In this document: positions 1 through 6,036 of the stretch, piece by piece | How the letters are laid out: every line of letters begins with the position of its first letter | Numbering within the stretch: position 1 is the first letter of the stretch | NCBI GenBank assembly: GCA_029882725.1 | Contig: JAOUKG010000194.1 | Location: 1 to 6,036 of the forward strand | Direction of reading: 5' to 3' | Length of the DNA stretch: 6,036 nucleotides | Source of the DNA: Cyclobacteriaceae bacterium | Lineage (GTDB): Bacteria; Bacteroidota; Bacteroidia; Cytophagales; Cyclobacteriaceae | Notes under the pieces: model-generated | The model's input: only the letters and a program-made list of their open reading frames with translations | What the model was told of the DNA's origin: nothing | The model's database searches: none | Translations under genes and position numbers: made by a program

Positions 1-291
1 CAATTCAATACCGTGATTTTTACAATTTTCAGTCAGTTTTTCAACCTGCTTCCTCGAAAGCTGATCTACGATAGGTAAATGCTGATTCTGAGTTGGAACA
101 TTATGGTCGGCAGTAGCGACCACTTGTTTAGGTCTGAATACCGGTAATCCACGCTTTTCCAAACCTGCAAACGCCTGAGGGCTGGTTACTTCATGAATTA
201 GGTGCTTATCGATATACAATACATCGGGACCATCATCTACTTTATGTACAACATGATTATCCCATACTTTATCAAAAAGGGTTTTTGCCAT
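1..291 (-). CDS. leuC: 3-isopropylmalate dehydratase large subunit, N-terminal 97 residues (partial)
   Basis: LeuC, with the small subunit LeuD, isomerises 2-isopropylmalate to 3-isopropylmalate in cytosolic leucine synthesis and is an aconitase-family [4Fe-4S] enzyme. The minus strand is open from an ATG at 291-289 to the window edge and encodes 97 residues. They begin MAKTLFDKVW and contain DKHLIHEVTSPQAF (about residues 28-41) and ATADHNVPT (59-67), both hallmarks of the LeuC N-terminus. A full LeuC is about 465 residues, so roughly four fifths, including the cluster-binding cysteines, lies beyond the left edge. The start is one base after the leuA stop (TAA-A-ATG), so translation is probably coupled to leuA and the two genes share an operon; leuD and leuB may follow outside the window. 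The family call is firm. Nothing in the visible part suggests damage. Confidence 0.95.
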   Translation of the reverse strand, partial: MAKTLFDKVWDNHVVHKVDDGPDVLYIDKHLIHEVTSPQAFAGLEKRGLPVFRPKQVVATADHNVPTQNQHLPIVDQLSRKQVEKLTENCKNHGIEL

Positions 292-292
292 T

Positions 293-1462
293 TTATCCCA
301 CTATTTCTTTCTTCTTACACATTTTATATAATTCGTGAAGTTCGTTGTCCCGAACTTCGAGGGCTTCATCAGCCATAATCAAAAATTCTTTGTATACTTT
401 GTTGATTTCTTCAACTTCAAGAAGATAACCCAACTGTTCCAATCTAAATCTAAGTGCCGCACGTCCACTCCTTGCTGTCAATACAATTTCAGAACGATTT
501 ACACCTACTTCAGCGGGGTCAATAATCTCATAATTTAAACGATCTTTTATGACACCGTCCTGATGGATACCAGAAGAGTGTGCAAATGCATTACTACCAA
601 CTATAGCCTTATTGGGTTGAACCAACATGCCCATCGTATCAGAAACGAGATGACTTATAGACTGGAATTTCTCTGTGATCACTCTGGTTTTGTAGGGTAT
701 ATCATTTCTTTTTTTAATGATCATTACCACCTCTTCCAGGCTTGTATTTCCTGCACGCTCTCCAATTCCGTTGATTGTACATTCTATTTGCCTTGCTCCA
801 TGTTTTACTCCTGTAATGGAGTTTGCTGTTGCAAGACCCAGATCGTTATGACAATGTGTGGAAAGAATTGCCTTATCGATATTGGGCACATTATTCATCA
901 AATACTCAATTTTTGCACCGTATTCTTCGGGAAGACAATACCCTGTTGTATCAGGAATATTTAAAACAGTAGCTCCTGCTTTAATCATTTCCTCACATAC
1001 TTTTGCAAGAAACTCATTATCTGTACGTCCTGCATCTTCAGCATAAAATTCCACTTCACCTACAAGGTTCCTTGCTAATTTTACGGCATGGATACCCCGT
1101 TTTATCACATCCTCACGAGTTGTTTTCAGCTTACTGAAAATATGTTGGTCTGAAGTTCCTATTCCTGTATGTATTCTGGCTCTCTTTGCAAATTTAAGTG
1201 CTTCGGCTGCCACCTCAATATCATTGTCAACCGCACGTGTTAAACCACATATTATGGGTTCTTTTACTGCTTTAGACACCTCTACAACACTTTTAAAGTC
1301 ACCTGGGCTTGATACGGGGAAACCAGCTTCAATAACATCAACACCCAACTCCTCAAGAGCGCGTGCAATAGTTACCTTCTGCTCTGTATTTAATTTACAA
1401 CCTGGCACCTGCTCGCCATCCCTCAAGGTAGTGTCAAAAATATAAATCCTATCGTCCTTCAT
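293..1462 (-). CDS. leuA: 2-isopropylmalate synthase, short form without the leucine-binding regulatory domain
   Basis: LeuA condenses acetyl-CoA with 2-oxoisovalerate to give 2-isopropylmalate, the committed step of leucine synthesis, in the cytosol. The 389-residue protein has a TIM-barrel HMGL-like catalytic domain over about residues 6-270. It shows DTTLRDGEQ (10-18), THCHND (202-207) and GIGERAGN (232-239); D15, H203, H205 and N239 match the divalent-metal ligands known for the family. HSSGIHQDG (295-303), with catalytic-type H300, and the LTARSGRAAL segment (328-337) are typical of LeuA subdomains. The protein ends about 120 residues before the usual 510-residue form, so the C-terminal leucine-binding dimer domain is missing. 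The end is clean (TAA, then leuC at once), so this is a natural short form and not a frameshift. Homocitrate or citramalate synthase are relatives, but leuC directly downstream favours LeuA. The ATG has no clear Shine-Dalgarno sequence. Confidence 0.93.
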   Translation of the reverse strand: MKDDRIYIFDTTLRDGEQVPGCKLNTEQKVTIARALEELGVDVIEAGFPVSSPGDFKSVVEVSKAVKEPIICGLTRAVDNDIEVAAEALKFAKRARIHTGIGTSDQHIFSKLKTTREDVIKRGIHAVKLARNLVGEVEFYAEDAGRTDNEFLAKVCEEMIKAGATVLNIPDTTGYCLPEEYGAKIEYLMNNVPNIDKAILSTHCHNDLGLATANSITGVKHGARQIECTINGIGERAGNTSLEEVVMIIKKRNDIPYKTRVITEKFQSISHLVSDTMGMLVQPNKAIVGSNAFAHSSGIHQDGVIKDRLNYEIIDPAEVGVNRSEIVLTARSGRAALRFRLEQLGYLLEVEEINKVYKEFLIMADEALEVRDNELHELYKMCKKKEIVG

Positions 1463-1484
1463 ATATGGGTAAGTTAAGTAAATT

Positions 1485-1492
1485 CAAAACTA
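1485..1492 (-). promoter_or_regulatory. Putative Bacteroidetes-type -7 box of the leuA operon
   Basis: Read on the minus strand this is TAGTTTTG, a perfect match to the TAnnTTTG -7 element of the Bacteroidetes primary sigma factor. It lies 22 bases ahead of the leuA ATG, implying a leader of only about 15 bases and leaving no room for an attenuator. The nearest upstream TTG-type -33 candidate (minus strand, over 1520-1518) has a 25-base spacer, slightly longer than usual, so the pair is imperfect. This is inferred from the motif and its position only. Confidence 0.45.
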
Positions 1493-1528
1493 TTCATTAC
1501 CAAGATGGGAATTGAAACAAAAAACACC

Positions 1529-1536
1529 TATTTTTA
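1529..1536 (+). promoter_or_regulatory. Weak candidate -7 box for the plus-strand helical-repeat and cytochrome genes
   Basis: TATTTTTA matches TAnnTTTG in all but the last base and is the best candidate on the plus strand between 1463 and 1603. It would give an untranslated leader of roughly 60 bases. The only nearby TTG (1512-1514) is too close, with a 14-base spacer, so a -33 partner is not convincing. The surrounding 141-bp divergent region is strongly AT-rich, and I see no operator-like inverted repeat in it. Confidence 0.22.
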
Positions 1537-1603
1537 CGAAGTCAATTTAAACTAAATCTATCATATAAAGAAATAGAAGATAATTTATTAATTTATAATT
1601 ACG

Positions 1604-3172
1604 ATGCCCAGAGACAAGTCAGATTCCCTGTTCAAACTTATCCATTCCCTTACTAAAAATGAAAAGAGGTATTTCAAAATTTATATTCAAAGAGGCGGAC
1701 AAGAAGATACCAAAACCATAAAATTATTTGATGCCATTTCCAGCCAGGAAGAATTTGACGAAAATAAGGTTTTATCTGAAAATCCAGAACTAAAACCGGA
1801 TCAACTTTCCAATCTAAAGGCCGAACTTTACAAGCATCTGCTTGAATCTTTGCGTTTGTACCACGATGGCAAAATCGTAGACCTAAAAATCAGGCAACAC
1901 ATTGACTATGCCCAATTACTTACCGACCGCTGTTTGTACGAACAGAGCCACAACCAATTAAAAAAAGGCAAGAAAATTGCCACCCAACATGATAATCTTG
2001 AATTATTACTGGAAATAATTCGCCTGGAAAAAAGCATTATGCCGCAACTGATTGATAATAAAAACCAGATGCGCGTCAATAAAATTGTAGCAGAGGTAAG
2101 TCATCTCAACGAAAAAATAAATAGGGTAAATCAATTATCCAATCTGGAATCCAAATTAAACTCTCTGTACAAAAAAGTAGGCTTTATCAGGGATCAAAGA
2201 GATCATAATGCCATTGAAAATTACCTGAATAAAAACCTGCCTAAATATAAAGAAGAAGAACTATCAGATCTTGAAAAAATTCACCTTTACAACCTATTTA
2301 TAGGCTATTTTTTCTTCATCCAAAACTTCCACAAAAGTTATGAAAACGCTATTAAACTTGTTAGTCTCTTTGAAGAAAATCCTCGTTTAATAATCAGCAA
2401 AACCGACTTTTATATTCAAGCGCTGAATAAATTATCTATCGCCCAATCGAAACTCAGTATGTATGATGATTTTGTGGTAACGATAGATAGAATTCAAAAA
2501 ATCCCTCAGGTTCATGGAATTAATTTGAGTACCGATTTGAAAACCCGGTTGTACAAATATTATTACATGCACCAGCTAAACCGATTCATGCTTATCGGGG
2601 ATTTTAAAAGTGGAATAGAGATGATCCAAAATGTAGAAAATGGCATTGAATCTTTCATTCAACATTTGGATCAACACTCAAGTATCATCTTTTACTACAA
2701 AATTGCCTGCATGTATTTTGGGGATGCCGACTATAACCAAACTATTCAATGGCTCAACAAAATCATCAATTTGCAGGATGTTGATATCCGCCGGGATATT
2801 CATTGCTTTGCACGAATTTTAAATTTGGTTGCTCATTATGAAGTGGGAAATCTGGATGTAATCGATTATTATATACGTTCTACTTATCGGTTTTTGGCAA
2901 AAAAGTATGACCTTAGACTGTATCAGCAATATATTTTAAAGTTTTTGAAAAATCTGGGAATGAGCAGATCCAACGCAGAATTAAATTCCCTTTTCAAACA
3001 ATTAAGAAGTCAATTACTCACACTTCGCGACAAGCCTTATGAAAAAAGAGCTTTCATTTATTTTGATATAATTAGTTGGTTGGAAAGCAAAATGGAGAAT
3101 CGCAAAATTGGGGAAATAATTAGGGAAAAAGCCATGCAACGAATATCTTCACGGCAATCTTTAGAAATTTGA
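1604..3172 (+). CDS. Conserved hypothetical helical-repeat (TPR-like) cytosolic protein
   Basis: I cannot assign a function. The 522-residue product has no signal peptide and no clear membrane segment, so it is probably cytosolic. It is rich in Lys, Leu, Ile, Tyr and Gln and appears almost wholly alpha-helical. The N-terminus contains SLTKNEKRYFKIY (15-27), which I recall as a recurring opening of uncharacterised Bacteroidetes proteins. Helix pairs resembling degenerate TPRs are visible around 226-260, 317-350, 361-391 and 398-433, with small and aromatic residues spaced as in TPRs but without a strong consensus. Residues 150-215 are charged and could form a coiled coil. The ATG at 1604 lacks a Shine-Dalgarno sequence, as is usual in this phylum. 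The TGA stop is three bases before the start of the multihaem lipoprotein gene, in the same frame, so co-transcription is likely. A scaffold or regulatory role is possible but unproven. Confidence 0.85.
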   Translation: MPRDKSDSLFKLIHSLTKNEKRYFKIYIQRGGQEDTKTIKLFDAISSQEEFDENKVLSENPELKPDQLSNLKAELYKHLLESLRLYHDGKIVDLKIRQHIDYAQLLTDRCLYEQSHNQLKKGKKIATQHDNLELLLEIIRLEKSIMPQLIDNKNQMRVNKIVAEVSHLNEKINRVNQLSNLESKLNSLYKKVGFIRDQRDHNAIENYLNKNLPKYKEEELSDLEKIHLYNLFIGYFFFIQNFHKSYENAIKLVSLFEENPRLIISKTDFYIQALNKLSIAQSKLSMYDDFVVTIDRIQKIPQVHGINLSTDLKTRLYKYYYMHQLNRFMLIGDFKSGIEMIQNVENGIESFIQHLDQHSSIIFYYKIACMYFGDADYNQTIQWLNKIINLQDVDIRRDIHCFARILNLVAHYEVGNLDVIDYYIRSTYRFLAKKYDLRLYQQYILKFLKNLGMSRSNAELNSLFKQLRSQLLTLRDKPYEKRAFIYFDIISWLESKMENRKIGEIIREKAMQRISSRQSLEI

Positions 3173-3186
3173 AATTTGAGAAATTT
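3164..3186 (+). repeat. Three short GAAATTT repeats at the gene junction
   Basis: GAAATTT occurs at 3164-3170, 3171-3177 and 3180-3186. The first copy ends on the first base of the TGA stop of the upstream gene; the second supplies the rest of that stop and leads into the TTG start of the next gene. Two adjacent copies and one offset by two bases could arise by slippage. The repeat is short and AT-rich, so chance is a real alternative. Confidence 0.4.
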
Positions 3187-5377
3187 TAATGCTTTTTACT
3201 TAATCCCGAGCTTACTGCTATTCCTTTTTTCATGTGAAAAACCACAAAAAGCAGAAATATCAAGACAAACCCCCACAACGTGGGCTTATATAGGTGATCA
3301 AGCTTGCGCTGAATGCCATACTGTAGAAAATAAAAAGTGGTCATCCTCTCATCACGCCAAAAGTATGAACCACGCTGAAGACAGTACGGTTTTAGGCAAT
3401 TTTGATGGTAGTAATTTCACAAATGGAGGGGTAACAAGTACTTTTTTTAAAAACAACAACGACTTTTTTGTATATACTGAAGGGATCAATGGAAATTACG
3501 ACACTTTCAAAATTGAATATACTTTTGGTATTACTCCTCTACAACAGTATTTGGTAAAAACCAACAACGGAAAATTGCAGGCTTTGAGAACAGCCTGGGA
3601 TGTAAAAAACAAGAAATGGTATGACTTGTATCCGGATCAGGAAGTAATTCCCCAAGATTGGTTGCATTGGACTCGTGGGGGAATGAACTGGAACACCATG
3701 TGTGCCGAATGCCATTCTACTAATTTGGAAAAAAATTACAATGCCCGCGATGATTCCTACCAAACGACTTATAGTGTTATAAATGTAAGCTGCGAAAGTT
3801 GCCATGGTCCCGGGGAAGGACATGTACAATCAATAAAGTCCGGAAAGGAACCAAAAGACTTTCGGGCAATGCTTCTTGATTCATCCACTAACTATAATGA
3901 TCAAATCAGATCATGTGCTCCCTGCCATTCACGAAAAAGTAATTTAACAGAAAACCTCACCTTTTCGGGGGAGTTTATGAATGACTACATCCTGTCTATA
4001 CTCAGTGATGAATTATACCATGGTGATGGACAAATTAATGAAGAAGTGTATGTGTATGGTTCTTTTTTACAAAGTAAAATGTATGCCAACGGGGTAAAGT
4101 GTACAGATTGCCACGATGCCCATTCGCTTACATTAAAAAAAGAAGGCAATGATCTGTGCTTGCAATGTCATGATGCTGGTTTTGCAAAGGAATCACACAC
4201 TCACCATGCGGAAGGCTCTGAAGGAAATCAGTGCATAGAATGTCACATGACCGGAAAAACCTATATGGGCACTGATTTCAGGAGAGATCACAGTTTTAGG
4301 ATTCCCCGGCCCGACCAAAGTGTTTCATATGGCACCCCTAATGCCTGTACAAGCTGTCATGAAGAAAAGGAGGCTAAATGGGCAGCAGAAAAAATAAATA
4401 CCTGGTATGGTAAAAATAGAAAATTTCATTTTTCCGATGTATTACTTCCGGGAAGAGACCGCTCCTTTAACCAACTTCGGGATTTGATAGGTCTTCTTTA
4501 CGATACCGCCCAACCCGACATTGCCCGTGCTACTGCGGCTTATTACCTCACAGATATTCCGGCAATGGAATCGGTAGATGCTCTAAGCAACGCTATGCAC
4601 GATCCTTCCCCGCTGGTTAGGTATTATGCAGTTTCAGGATTTATGAATTTCCCTGAAAATGAAAAATCGAGGGTTTTGAGGGTTATTGGAGATTCCATTA
4701 AAAGTGTGAGAACCTCTGCGGCCAATGTGCTTTTGAATTATAAAGCGGAACAAATTCCTGAAGAGTTCAGAGAGAAATTTATTCTGGCTTCCGCCGAATT
4801 GGAAAAATCGCTGTACAATCAGCTTGATTTCCCTATGGGGCAGTTTCAGATGGCACAATACTATTATAGAAAGGGAGATGAAGAGAAAGCCTTGATTCAT
4901 TTTCAAAGAAGTATAGAAATGGACACTCTGTTACATATTTCAAGAGAAAATATGGCCAGAATCCACAATCAATTAGGCCAAAATGAAAAGGCAAAGAATA
5001 TTCTAAAGACTACACTCTCTCTCGATAATACCCATTCCCAAGCCTACTATAGTCTGGCCTTAATATATGCGGAGGAAAGCAATCTGGAGAAAGCTGCCGA
5101 ACTTTTACTTCTATGCATTAAATACGATCCCTACAATGAACGGGCCTACTACAATCTGGGATTGGCTTATCAGCACGGGAATAAACCGGAAGAAGCTGAA
5201 GCGGCCTATACAAAAGGAATTGAGGCTTTACCAGGCACCTATTCTATTCGAAATGCATTAGCAATACTGTATATACAAACAGGAAATAAGAAAAAGGCCG
5301 ATATTATTGTTAAAGAAATGGAAAGAGCTTTCCCGGAAAGTGAAGAAGTTAAGGAACTGAGGAAGGCGTTGAGGTGA
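3176..5377 (+). CDS. Octahaem c-type cytochrome lipoprotein with HEAT-like and TPR repeats
   Basis: This is probably a periplasm-facing electron-transfer protein; its redox partner is unknown. Residues 1-20 form an SPII signal with lipobox LFSC (C20). Eight CXXCH haem sites follow: C44-H48, C176-H180, C206-H210, C247-H251, C309-H313, C328-H332, C353-H357 and C391-H395. The early part resembles the cytochrome c554 family (WSSSHHAKSM, 55-64). Between haems 1 and 2 lies a beta-rich insert with YTFGITPLQQYLV (115-127), leading to the WNTMCAECHSTN segment (172-183). Histidines such as H59, H60, H164, H282 and H372 could be distal haem ligands. Residues about 440-522 look like HEAT repeats (DPSPLVRYYAVSGF) and 553-722 like five TPRs. 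The TTG start is chosen because the next Met (residue 64) would lose the signal peptide and haem 1. I recall similar cytochrome-TPR proteins in Bacteroidetes and Planctomycetes, without a proven function. Confidence 0.88.
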   Translation: MRNFNAFYLIPSLLLFLFSCEKPQKAEISRQTPTTWAYIGDQACAECHTVENKKWSSSHHAKSMNHAEDSTVLGNFDGSNFTNGGVTSTFFKNNNDFFVYTEGINGNYDTFKIEYTFGITPLQQYLVKTNNGKLQALRTAWDVKNKKWYDLYPDQEVIPQDWLHWTRGGMNWNTMCAECHSTNLEKNYNARDDSYQTTYSVINVSCESCHGPGEGHVQSIKSGKEPKDFRAMLLDSSTNYNDQIRSCAPCHSRKSNLTENLTFSGEFMNDYILSILSDELYHGDGQINEEVYVYGSFLQSKMYANGVKCTDCHDAHSLTLKKEGNDLCLQCHDAGFAKESHTHHAEGSEGNQCIECHMTGKTYMGTDFRRDHSFRIPRPDQSVSYGTPNACTSCHEEKEAKWAAEKINTWYGKNRKFHFSDVLLPGRDRSFNQLRDLIGLLYDTAQPDIARATAAYYLTDIPAMESVDALSNAMHDPSPLVRYYAVSGFMNFPENEKSRVLRVIGDSIKSVRTSAANVLLNYKAEQIPEEFREKFILASAELEKSLYNQLDFPMGQFQMAQYYYRKGDEEKALIHFQRSIEMDTLLHISRENMARIHNQLGQNEKAKNILKTTLSLDNTHSQAYYSLALIYAEESNLEKAAELLLLCIKYDPYNERAYYNLGLAYQHGNKPEEAEAAYTKGIEALPGTYSIRNALAILYIQTGNKKKADIIVKEMERAFPESEEVKELRKALR

Positions 5378-5387
5378 ATTTGAAAAA

Positions 5388-5420
5388 CATGTAGAGACAC
5401 AATAAATGCGTCTCTACATG
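5388..5420. terminator. Near-perfect palindrome between convergent genes: likely terminator, possibly a dispersed REP-like element
   Basis: The arms CATGTAGAGAC (5388-5398) and GTCTCTACATG (5410-5420) are exact 11-base reverse complements. An A/C mismatch (5399/5409) is followed by two further pairs and a five-base ATAAA loop. On the minus strand the hairpin is followed directly by TTTTTC (5387-5382), which fits an intrinsic terminator for the oxidoreductase gene, whose stop lies 23 bases before it. On the plus strand it starts 10 bases after the cytochrome stop but is followed by AATGATTTATTTC, a weaker tract. The GTAGAGAC...GTCTCTAC pattern resembles palindromes that I recall being scattered through Bacteroidetes and cyanobacterial genomes; only one copy is present here. 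Confidence 0.7.
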
Positions 5421-5443
5421 AATGATTTATTTCTCAATAGGCA

Positions 5444-6036
5444 TTAAAACTTTCTATAAGCTCCTGCTAAGAACTCATTGGCAGCTTCTTCTGAGAATTT
5501 AGCATTTTCCCTATCCCAATGAAGTACTTGATTAGGGAAACGACCGGCAATAACTCCTAAAAGTATGGTCTCAGTAAGTCGTGAGGCATAAGAGAAAGGT
5601 GCAGTACATTCAGCATCTCCTAAACAGGCATCAATAAACTGATGATAATGTTTCTTACCTTCTGTTTCATAATTCCTGATAGGTGTTCCCAAGTCTTCAA
5701 CTTTTGAAAGATCCAATTCCTGGTATTCACCATCAACTATTAATTTAGGCAACTGCATAAAGTGAGGAAGAAGTAACCTTCCCTTTTCGCCAACAAACAT
5801 AGCTCCCTGATCGGGAAGGGCTTCATTGTTGGGCAGTACCAAATCTTCGTGCTCATCGGGTGCACCGGGACCATCGTACCATATCCATTTCAAAGTTTCA
5901 GCAGTAAATTCTGTTCCGGGAAATTCATAGGTTACCACATTTTTTTCAGGATATCCAAATCCGTTGGGCTCTCTACAAACATTTTGAATAGTACGTGGAA
6001 CATCAAGATTAAGTGCATTATAAGGAGTATCGAAAA
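5444..6036 (-). CDS. Gfo/Idh/MocA-family oxidoreductase, C-terminal 196 residues (partial)
   Basis: Members are NAD(P)-dependent oxidoreductases acting mostly on sugars, inositols and related polyols; the substrate here cannot be told. The reading frame is open from the right edge to TAA at 5446-5444 and gives 196 whole residues, so the start and the N-terminal Rossmann nucleotide-binding fold lie outside. Visible features are GFGYPEKN (25-32), WIWYDGPG (50-57), FVGEKGRLLLPH (80-91), HYHQFIDACLG (129-139) and LHWD (171-174). These match the long C-terminal domain of the Bacteroidetes and Planctomycetes Gfo/Idh/MocA group, many of which carry a Tat signal. An internal GTG at 5938-5936 is not the start, because family-typical sequence continues upstream of it in frame. 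The gene converges on the cytochrome gene and ends in the palindrome region, so it belongs to a different transcription unit, probably carbohydrate-related. Confidence 0.88.
   Translation of the reverse strand, partial: FDTPYNALNLDVPRTIQNVCREPNGFGYPEKNVVTYEFPGTEFTAETLKWIWYDGPGAPDEHEDLVLPNNEALPDQGAMFVGEKGRLLLPHFMQLPKLIVDGEYQELDLSKVEDLGTPIRNYETEGKKHYHQFIDACLGDAECTAPFSYASRLTETILLGVIAGRFPNQVLHWDRENAKFSEEAANEFLAGAYRKF

Noticed and set aside
335..1445. Several plus-strand open frames opposite leuA (67, 133, 62 and 73 codons)
   Set aside because: They lie wholly antisense to a well-supported gene, have low-complexity or Cys/Ser/Thr-rich composition, and show no recognisable domain.
293..1462. LeuA truncated by a frameshift or nonsense mutation
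   Set aside because: The stop is followed one base later by the intact leuC start, leaving no room for a lost regulatory domain; operon spacing supports a natural short form.
1463..1603. A leucine-rich leader peptide or attenuator ahead of leuA
   Set aside because: The minus-strand region contains only tiny frames (for example MIDLV and MNSFEFT) with no run of Leu codons, and no terminator-like hairpin with a T-run was seen. The likely promoter leaves a leader of about 15 bases.
3539..4906. Minus-strand open frames of 96 and 90 codons inside the cytochrome gene
   Set aside because: They are antisense to conserved cytochrome, HEAT-like and TPR sequence and do not resemble any family; shadows of the real frame.
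3176..5377. Naming the octahaem protein as hydroxylamine oxidoreductase, tetrathionate reductase or nitrite reductase
   Set aside because: Eight haem motifs alone do not define these enzymes. No CXXCK catalytic motif or other diagnostic active-site signature was seen, and the HEAT/TPR tail is not typical of them.
5444..5938. A complete 164-residue protein starting at the GTG at 5938
   Set aside because: The frame continues upstream to the window edge with typical Gfo/Idh/MocA residues (PRTIQNVCREPNGFGYPEKN), so the GTG is internal and the gene is only cut by the window.
1..6036. CRISPR arrays, tRNA or rRNA genes, insertion sequences
   Set aside because: No regularly spaced direct repeats, tRNA-like cloverleaf, rRNA stretch or transposase-like reading frame was recognised on either strand.

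Overview
The window looks like chromosomal DNA of a Bacteroidetes bacterium, most likely a member of the Flavobacteriia. The DNA is visibly AT-rich. Gene starts lack clear Shine-Dalgarno sequences. A perfect TAnnTTTG -7 box, typical of this phylum, lies ahead of leuA. The proteins (short LeuA, an SPII multiheme lipoprotein, a Gfo/Idh/MocA oxidoreductase with a long C-terminal domain) resemble those of marine and environmental Bacteroidetes. This assignment is inference from style and family resemblance; no search was possible.

Layout. Positions 1-1462 (minus strand) carry the start of a leucine operon, read leuA then leuC with one base between them; leuC runs off the left edge. A 141-bp AT-rich divergent region (1463-1603) follows. 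The plus strand then carries two tightly spaced genes: a 522-residue cytosolic helical-repeat protein (1604-3172) and a 733-residue lipoprotein (3176-5377) with eight CXXCH haem-binding motifs, a short HEAT-like stretch and about five TPRs. A 33-base near-perfect palindrome (5388-5420) separates this pair from a convergent minus-strand gene, the C-terminal part of a Gfo/Idh/MocA-family oxidoreductase that runs off the right edge.

How the genes work together. LeuA and LeuC catalyse the first two steps of leucine synthesis from 2-oxoisovalerate. LeuA lacks the C-terminal domain that usually binds leucine, so feedback control must be absent or lie elsewhere. The helical-repeat gene and the cytochrome gene are probably co-transcribed: three bases separate them, they share a reading frame, and the second appears to begin at TTG. 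Whether they work together is unknown. The cytochrome is the most interesting gene: an octahaem electron-transfer domain fused to protein-interaction repeats and anchored as a lipoprotein, in a family whose function I cannot name. The oxidoreductase belongs to a separate, convergent unit.
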